Shown here: one piece after another, positions 56,341 to 64,000 of the stretch | Layout of the letters: each line of letters starts with the position of its first letter | How positions within the stretch are numbered: the first letter of the stretch is position 1 | From: Symbiodinium natans | Taxonomy: Eukaryota > Sar > Dinophyceae > Suessiales > Symbiodiniaceae | Length of the DNA stretch: 64,000 nucleotides | Assembly: GCA_905221605.1 (NCBI GenBank) | Contig: CAJNDS010001624.1 | Coordinates: 671,501 to 735,500, forward strand | Direction: 5' to 3' | Program-made: the position numbers and the translations under genes | The notes under the pieces: model-generated | Database searches by the model: none | Told to the model about the DNA's origin: nothing | What the model saw: the letters and a program-made list of their open reading frames with translations, nothing else

Positions 56341-58035
56341 CTGGCTCGAGGAAAATGCAGGTTTGGACTCTGATAGATTAAATCATGGGTCACTGCAGTC
56401 GCAAGCGCTGTCGCAAGCAAGAACCTGAGAAAGGCCTTGACAATCAGCTCTGGAGAACATCGAGCTTCGCGCTGATCCTGATGCAACGCAACCCTCTTGA
56501 CACCGTTTGTCCGCATTTCCGCAAGCACGCTGCATCCATGGAGACTCAGACTTCTGCACCGTCTTCAGCAAATGTGAGACCCTCTGACAGTTCCACCTGC
56601 TATGAGGCCACACGCATGCTGCACACAACAGACAACCATCAAGGTGCCAAACATGCCAGCACAGCAAAGTTGCAGAAGTATGCCCAATGCCCCTCCACAT
56701 CAGTCATGTAGGTGATCTGCAAGCAGGTCTTGCATCTTGCAAACGGGAGCAGAACGTGCTGCAAAACATGCAAGAATGCATGGGACACATTCCTTCAAAG
56801 GTGCCTTGCAAGCTTCTGGAACAACCCAGCAGCAACTGCTGTAGGGGTCTTCAGAGGTGCCAGCCTGGCATCGTCACGAATCGCTGCAGCTGATGCTCAA
56901 AAGAGCTCTTGGAAGCTATAAGGCGCCCTAAGCTACCCCCCTAGACATCCCTAGACTCAGGCATGGTGAGAGACTCGGAGTTTCAACGTTCTCTCACGGC
57001 ATGATCCAGCCGAGAAGCAAGGGCAACAGAAGCCATCGCCTCAGCGACAGCAAAAACCAATCTACGGTCAGCCAAGCAATCAGGTCATTCACGTTCTCAT
57101 CCTTCGTAGCTTCTTCCGGGCAAGCTTCGTTTGCCGCACTCAGCGAGGAACAGCGAATGGGACAAACCAGACGACCTAAGGGAACCTAGTACTGACCCTA
57201 AGGCCTAGATTTGCTAATTTGGATGGGCTTTGAGGCTATGATGGGTTGGTGCGGGTGTTGCTGCAACTTGGCGCGCAAAGGCGGCACCGCACTTGCAGAA
57301 ATAATTGTTGGTTGCTTAATCATGGACTCTGGTCTGCTCAGGGTCCCGGAAGGAGAAAGATGAATCTGAAGATGGCTGAAAAGAACTAAAGAGGCTTCTG
57401 AAGTTCTCCAATGTGCAGTCTATGGTCGTCCTCAAGTCTACAGGTGTCTAGCGCCTTTACATGTTTGAGGGATCTTGAAGGCTTGGGCTTGGTTGCCTGC
57501 TTTGCTTGTTGAAACGTCTGCACTGTGTGCTCTGTGTACCACTAAATGACTCATGCTGCCATATGCTTCCTGTAAGCAAAATGCTTGGGAGCACAACGCG
57601 CACAAAATCACACAAACATGTAAGCACGTGCTCCGCCGTGTCGTTGCAGCTGCCTGCCTCGAACTCGTATCCACCTCAGACTACTAGCATCTGCACAATA
57701 CTCAAGCTGGCCCTCAGCTCAGGCTGCTGCGTTTCAGCCGCTGCTTCTCGCCGGACAAAACGCCAGGCTGCAGGGGAAAACATCATGAGTGACTGAAAAG
57801 TCAGCGACCGGCTGTCACTGCTATTGCGATTTTAGATTGCCGAAATCAACCTCTGGGCAGCCCGACCGTGTCTATGAGAGACATGCCATTCAGAACAGCA
57901 CTGTCGAGCTTTGCGCACTCGAACCGAGTCAGAAAGTTGTTGCCTTACCAGGCTCCAACCACACTGTTTCAGCACCAAGTTCTGCAGCGCTCTGCATATG
58001 AAGTGACAACAACTCTCCAGTTGCGGCTTCGCGAC
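56341..58035. other. No firm gene
   Basis: A candidate exon at about 56405-56432 (AFLRFLLAT) could belong to the phosphoesterase or to EHD. Otherwise there are no supported exons. Confidence 0.3.
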
Positions 58036-60511
<2,476 letters not shown>

Positions 60512-62429
60512 CTGATCCAGACAGCGGGAGGCCGCCCAACACGAGCCACACAAAGTCACTTGAAAATCCGATCCTGCGCTCCAAGATCCCGGCACGATTG
60601 CCCTTGTCTCGGTCTCCAGTCAGCCACTTGCTTAGATCACAATGGCAGGCAGAAAACTTCCCTCCAATTCACCACTCAAGCCGGCAGCATGCTACCTGCA
60701 TCTGCCTGCTGCCATGTTGGAAAGTCTTCTCAGTGCCCGGCAACATTTGTAAGCCCTCTGCACGCCCGAAGGCGCAGAGAGGGAAGAAGCAATGAGGCGC
60801 TGACAAGTATCTAAGTTTATCTAAGTATGCACTCTGAGATCTGTGACCGACTCTGAATCCAACGAAGCCTCAGCTTCGTGCTACTGAAAACAAATCTTGA
60901 TGACTGGTACATTTCCAGTCCGTTCGCACCTAGCACTGCTAGCACGCCTTTCCAACAATGAGCAGCTACTCAGTACTGAGCAGTGCATGCGTGTGATGCT
61001 TACGCCAGCTTGAGGATGGGAGCCCAATCAGCTCTCGAAGAACAAGCCTTTTGCAAGAAACAAACTTCGCCTGCTGAGCCATGCGACTCCAACTGTGACT
61101 AGCATCGCCTCAGCAAGTGGCAGGGCGAGCCTAAAATAGCGTCTACGACGAATCTACGATTGACAATCACCTCAACAAAAAAGGCCTGCCAAAGATAGGC
61201 CTAAGGAATACCATGACTGCTGTAAAAGACTGCATGTTGACATCAACATGCTCGGCAGCAAATAATCTCAACCCCTGGCAAAATGTTGGTTGTGATTCTT
61301 AACTCTTCATGTCAACACCTCACTCATTTCTGAAAGCAAAGACAAGGCTCAAACTTTGAAGCATACCAGTATATACAAGTCTTTTTGTGTGACTTCGCCT
61401 GGGCGACGGTCGGCACGGGCTGCAACACAACTTGCCGAGCGTTTGCCTAGATTGGCCAGCAAGTAAATGGTCAAGTGCCTGGTGATGAATTTCAATGCAT
61501 ATATTTCTTCTGCTACAAAGCGCAAGCTGCAGTGATCCAAGCAGGGATGACATAGGGCAGGCATGCAAAACGAACTGGTCGAGTTCGCAATGTAAGAAGA
61601 TCGTAGGTCCTAGTAGGGTTGAGATCAAAAACTCACAGCGTGGCACAAGCAAGTTGCGCAAGCCCCTTCGAATTAGAGCTCTGTCAGGAGTGACAGGAGC
61701 TAATTTGCCCGAGCGACATGCGTTGTTTCGGCATACAGGCATATCTCTTTATCTCCTAAGGGCGCAATGCAAAGTGAAACTCGTCGGCCTGCTTGAGCTG
61801 ATTCACTGGCAAGCATAGCAGCTTGATTACCCTCGCAGGAAGGAAGCAGCCTCAAGCACGGCCATTGCAGACATGGGTGTGCTGAGGAAAGACACTGGAA
61901 AGTTCTGAAGAGATGAGCACTGGACTTGTGGTCCTGAAGCAGGAACACAAGGCTCCGGAGGTGCCTGGAACTTGTGGGAGCCAGGGCATCTCGACACTCT
62001 CCCACATTGTCACAGCATGCTCTCATGCTCCATAGACAAAGAAGGCACGAAATGTGCAGCCAATACTTGAGAGACACTAGTTCAAACTACAAGTTGCAAC
62101 TAGACACTTACAGGATCTTACAGGCTGTTGGCAGAAAACATCCGACAGATATTGCACCTCGAAAGCTGCTGATGGAGCTCGCCAGGGCGAGTGCACCTCA
62201 CGATGAGGCACATTTCTGCCTTGAAATGAAGTTCGTCGGTACATTCGGTACAGTACGGCAGGGCTCCACTTTGAGCTCGGCACCACTCCATGGCGTGGCA
62301 GGCCTCCTGGCACGGAACCTGAAAAGACCAAACAAGTAGTTGTTTCGCGTTCGTTTCGCCATTTTTGCCTTAGCAACATCCCCAATTCTAGGGCACAACA
62401 GCAAGGCCTTACCTTTCCACCCCCAGGGT
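60512..62429. other. No firm gene; possible EHD 5' exon at about 60555-60640
   Basis: Apart from the possible EHD exon, neither strand holds a supportable exon. Confidence 0.3.
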
Positions 62430-62435
62430 TGAGGG

Positions 62436-62521
62436 TCTAGAGATTTGGTGCTGGCGCTTAGGGTAAGGGTCTAAGATTCAGGGTTTAGGGTTTAGAGTTT
62501 GGGTGGTCTTCGGGTTAGGGT
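62436..62521 (+). repeat. Degenerate TTTAGGG/GGGTTAG telomere-like repeats
   Basis: GGGTTTAGGGTTTAGAG and GGGTTAGGG-type units with many variants, on the opposite strand orientation to the block at 26.3-26.4 kb. Confidence 0.75.
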
Positions 62522-62719
62522 CTCCGGTGCAGAAAGACTTGAAGGAGGGGTACAGTGTGCTTTTGCTAGATTCAGGAAGGCTTGCGTCTTCCACTATTGT
62601 CCAGCTTAAAGTAGCAGACATTAGTTGTAAATTTGGGAATTTTTCAAGACAAAGGGATAGATGATTGCACAAGGTTTTGGGCTCTCGGCGGCAGTTGTCG
62701 GGCCTTCAAGTAAACCCAA

Positions 62720-62806
62720 AAAGTTGGAACATCGGGATCCCCATCCCCAAAAGGTAGACTAAAGGGAATCCCAGCTCTCATCATCCTCAAACCATGTTCC
62801 AACTTT
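62720..62806. repeat. Inverted repeat AAAGTTGGAACAT…ATGTTCCAACTTT
   Basis: Perfect 13-bp arms at 62720-62732 and 62794-62806 are separated by 61 bp, and a third copy of the arm lies at 37845-37857. It may be a small MITE-like element. No target duplication was recognised. Confidence 0.7.
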
Positions 62807-62899
62807 CTGGCGGTTACTGTAGGGTGTTGGGGATTTGGGCGGCCCCCGAAAGTAATCCCCCCCCCACCCCCACCGCCATGAAAAACGTGTTGTCGCTGG

Positions 62900-63594
62900 A
62901 CGGACACGGGCAGCAAAAACTTGTCCTTTCATCAACTGACCCCTGTGTCCACAGATTAAGGTGCCGACCCCACGGGCTCGGTGCCACAGAGGTCTTCATC
63001 CCCGGCGTGCCGGAGCACGGCTCCCCGTTGAGCACAGGGGAAGCCAGATCAGAGGATGCTTCGCTGAGCAACTTGTTCAGCCTCAGCTTCAAACATTTCG
63101 ACTTTTTCGAAAGGGCTGTGACAGCTACGTCGAAGCAGCTTAGCTGACAACGCTGGGCTAGACAGTAATGCCTCCGGCACACATCACTGCCCTTTGAAAC
63201 TGGCCATTCTCGGCTATCCACACTCCAGCCTTTGGATCAGATACACCCAGGCGACCTCAACACGAAGCTAGCGAAGTTGCAAATCATTGCACATCCCTCT
63301 CAGAAACTGCACCTAGGAGCCCAACTAAGCAGCATCTGAGGGGTAAGGCCTTGGAGCTTCTCCTCGCAACAAGATGCCCACACTATATAGAAGCACAAGC
63401 ATGCTTCTTCTCACGTTGTCCTTGAAATGTTTAAGCACATCCAACAGGAGCTGCGTCCTCCAAGCGAGTAGGTGCCGAGATGAACAGGCAAGTTGCTAAG
63501 AGCCAAGCTCTCCTTTGCTGTTCATGCTCCAAGAGTGAAGCCACCCTCATGCGCTCAGCTCTTTCCTGTGCACATCAACAAGGCAAGGCCCTGC
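62900..63594. other. No firm gene
   Basis: Minus-strand sequence at about 62980-63130 is exon-like (…LLSEASSDLASPVLNGEP…) but unanchored. Confidence 0.3.
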
Positions 63595-63895
63595 TAAGCT
63601 TTCCCGCAGATTTCGGGCCTTCTCAAGCGTTTCTCGCAGCTGTGCGAGCATGCGGTGGGATTCCTGATTGATGCAAACTTTACACACAAACGCCTACAAC
63701 ATATGCCATATGCTGAAGTGGAGCCACCACACTTCTTAGACATGGCGTGATGGGGATTAGGTGGAGGGAGGGAAAAGCTTGTTGCTGTTGCCGGAGCCCA
63801 TTGCCGATGCTTTGGAACAACGGGCCTCCAGCATGTTCTGCAGGGAATCCAACTCTTTGGCTTGCTTCGCACAGTGCGAGACCGCCTGAAGCAGA
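63595..63895 (-). CDS. Coiled-coil protein exons, unrecognised, right edge
   Basis: Exon 63595-63663 (23 codons) lies between an ATCAG acceptor and a GC donor and reads SHRMLAQLRETLEKARNLRE, a heptad-like coiled coil. An upstream exon at about 63775-63895 reads LLQAVSHCAKQAKELDSLQ, also helical. The gene probably begins beyond the right edge. No family can be named. Confidence 0.5.
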
Positions 63896-64000
63896 CTGGA
63901 CATGACTGGACCTCTCAACATCCTTAGAATCAACAGACGCGCAGACAACGGACAACTGAGCTACCAACACCTTGCAGCCGCTCAATGCGACCACATCTAA

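Overview
This window looks like nuclear DNA of a dinoflagellate (Symbiodiniaceae-like; the exact taxon cannot be told). The reasons are: very short exons (26 to about 120 nt) in most recognisable genes; introns that mostly start GC or GA instead of GT and end AG before a G; all recognisable host genes on one strand (minus); abundant simple repeats; degenerate TTTAGGG-type repeats; and a spliced-leader-like string inside an LTR element. Most open frames longer than 60 codons here are chance. Real genes had to be rebuilt exon by exon from motifs, splice sites and phase.

Layout of the minus strand, left to right: GT90-type glycosyltransferase exons (0.3-0.8 kb); two exons of an unrecognised gene (4.1-4.4); a complete-looking DUF442/rhodanese plus ETHE1 persulfide dioxygenase (4.8-6.3); unrecognised exons (6.9-8.2); tandem repeats (10.2-11.0); unrecognised exons (12.2-12.9); a TSTD2/TrhO-type rhodanese gene (14.6-16.8). 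Then comes a plus-strand LTR retroelement (17.544-26.306), followed by front-end desaturase exons (28.2-28.9), membrane-protein exons (30.2-30.9), isolated exons (31.6, 34.1, 37.1) and a 2.6-kb hairpin satellite (34.4-37.0). Next are the C-terminal half of an EHD ATPase (40.5-42.4), EF-hand exons (42.5-44.4), tRNA-like relics (47.0-47.2), an unrecognised gene (48.4-48.9), eRF1 (50.2-51.9), a metallophosphoesterase (55.7-56.3), the N-terminal half of EHD (58.0-60.5) and coiled-coil exons (63.6-63.9).

The standout is the LTR element. It has a 5-bp target duplication (CCCTA), LTRs of 276 and 274 bp differing by three transitions and two small indels, a copia-style primer site matching the anticodon region of initiator tRNA-Met, and a polypurine tract. 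It has no visible protease, integrase, reverse transcriptase or RNase H. Its inside is one long, now interrupted, reading frame whose domains are those of eukaryotic mRNA-handling proteins: WW, S1, PABP-type MLLE, SAM-like and two triplets of CCCH zinc fingers. Other points for follow-up are an EHD gene whose two halves lie about 15.7 kb apart with other genes between them, an eRF1 whose NIKS motif reads CIKS, and the GC/GA intron bias.

The host genes do not form an obvious pathway. Two of them (the ETHE1 and TSTD2-type genes) carry sulfur-handling rhodanese-fold domains and lie about 8 kb apart, but no functional link can be shown from sequence.
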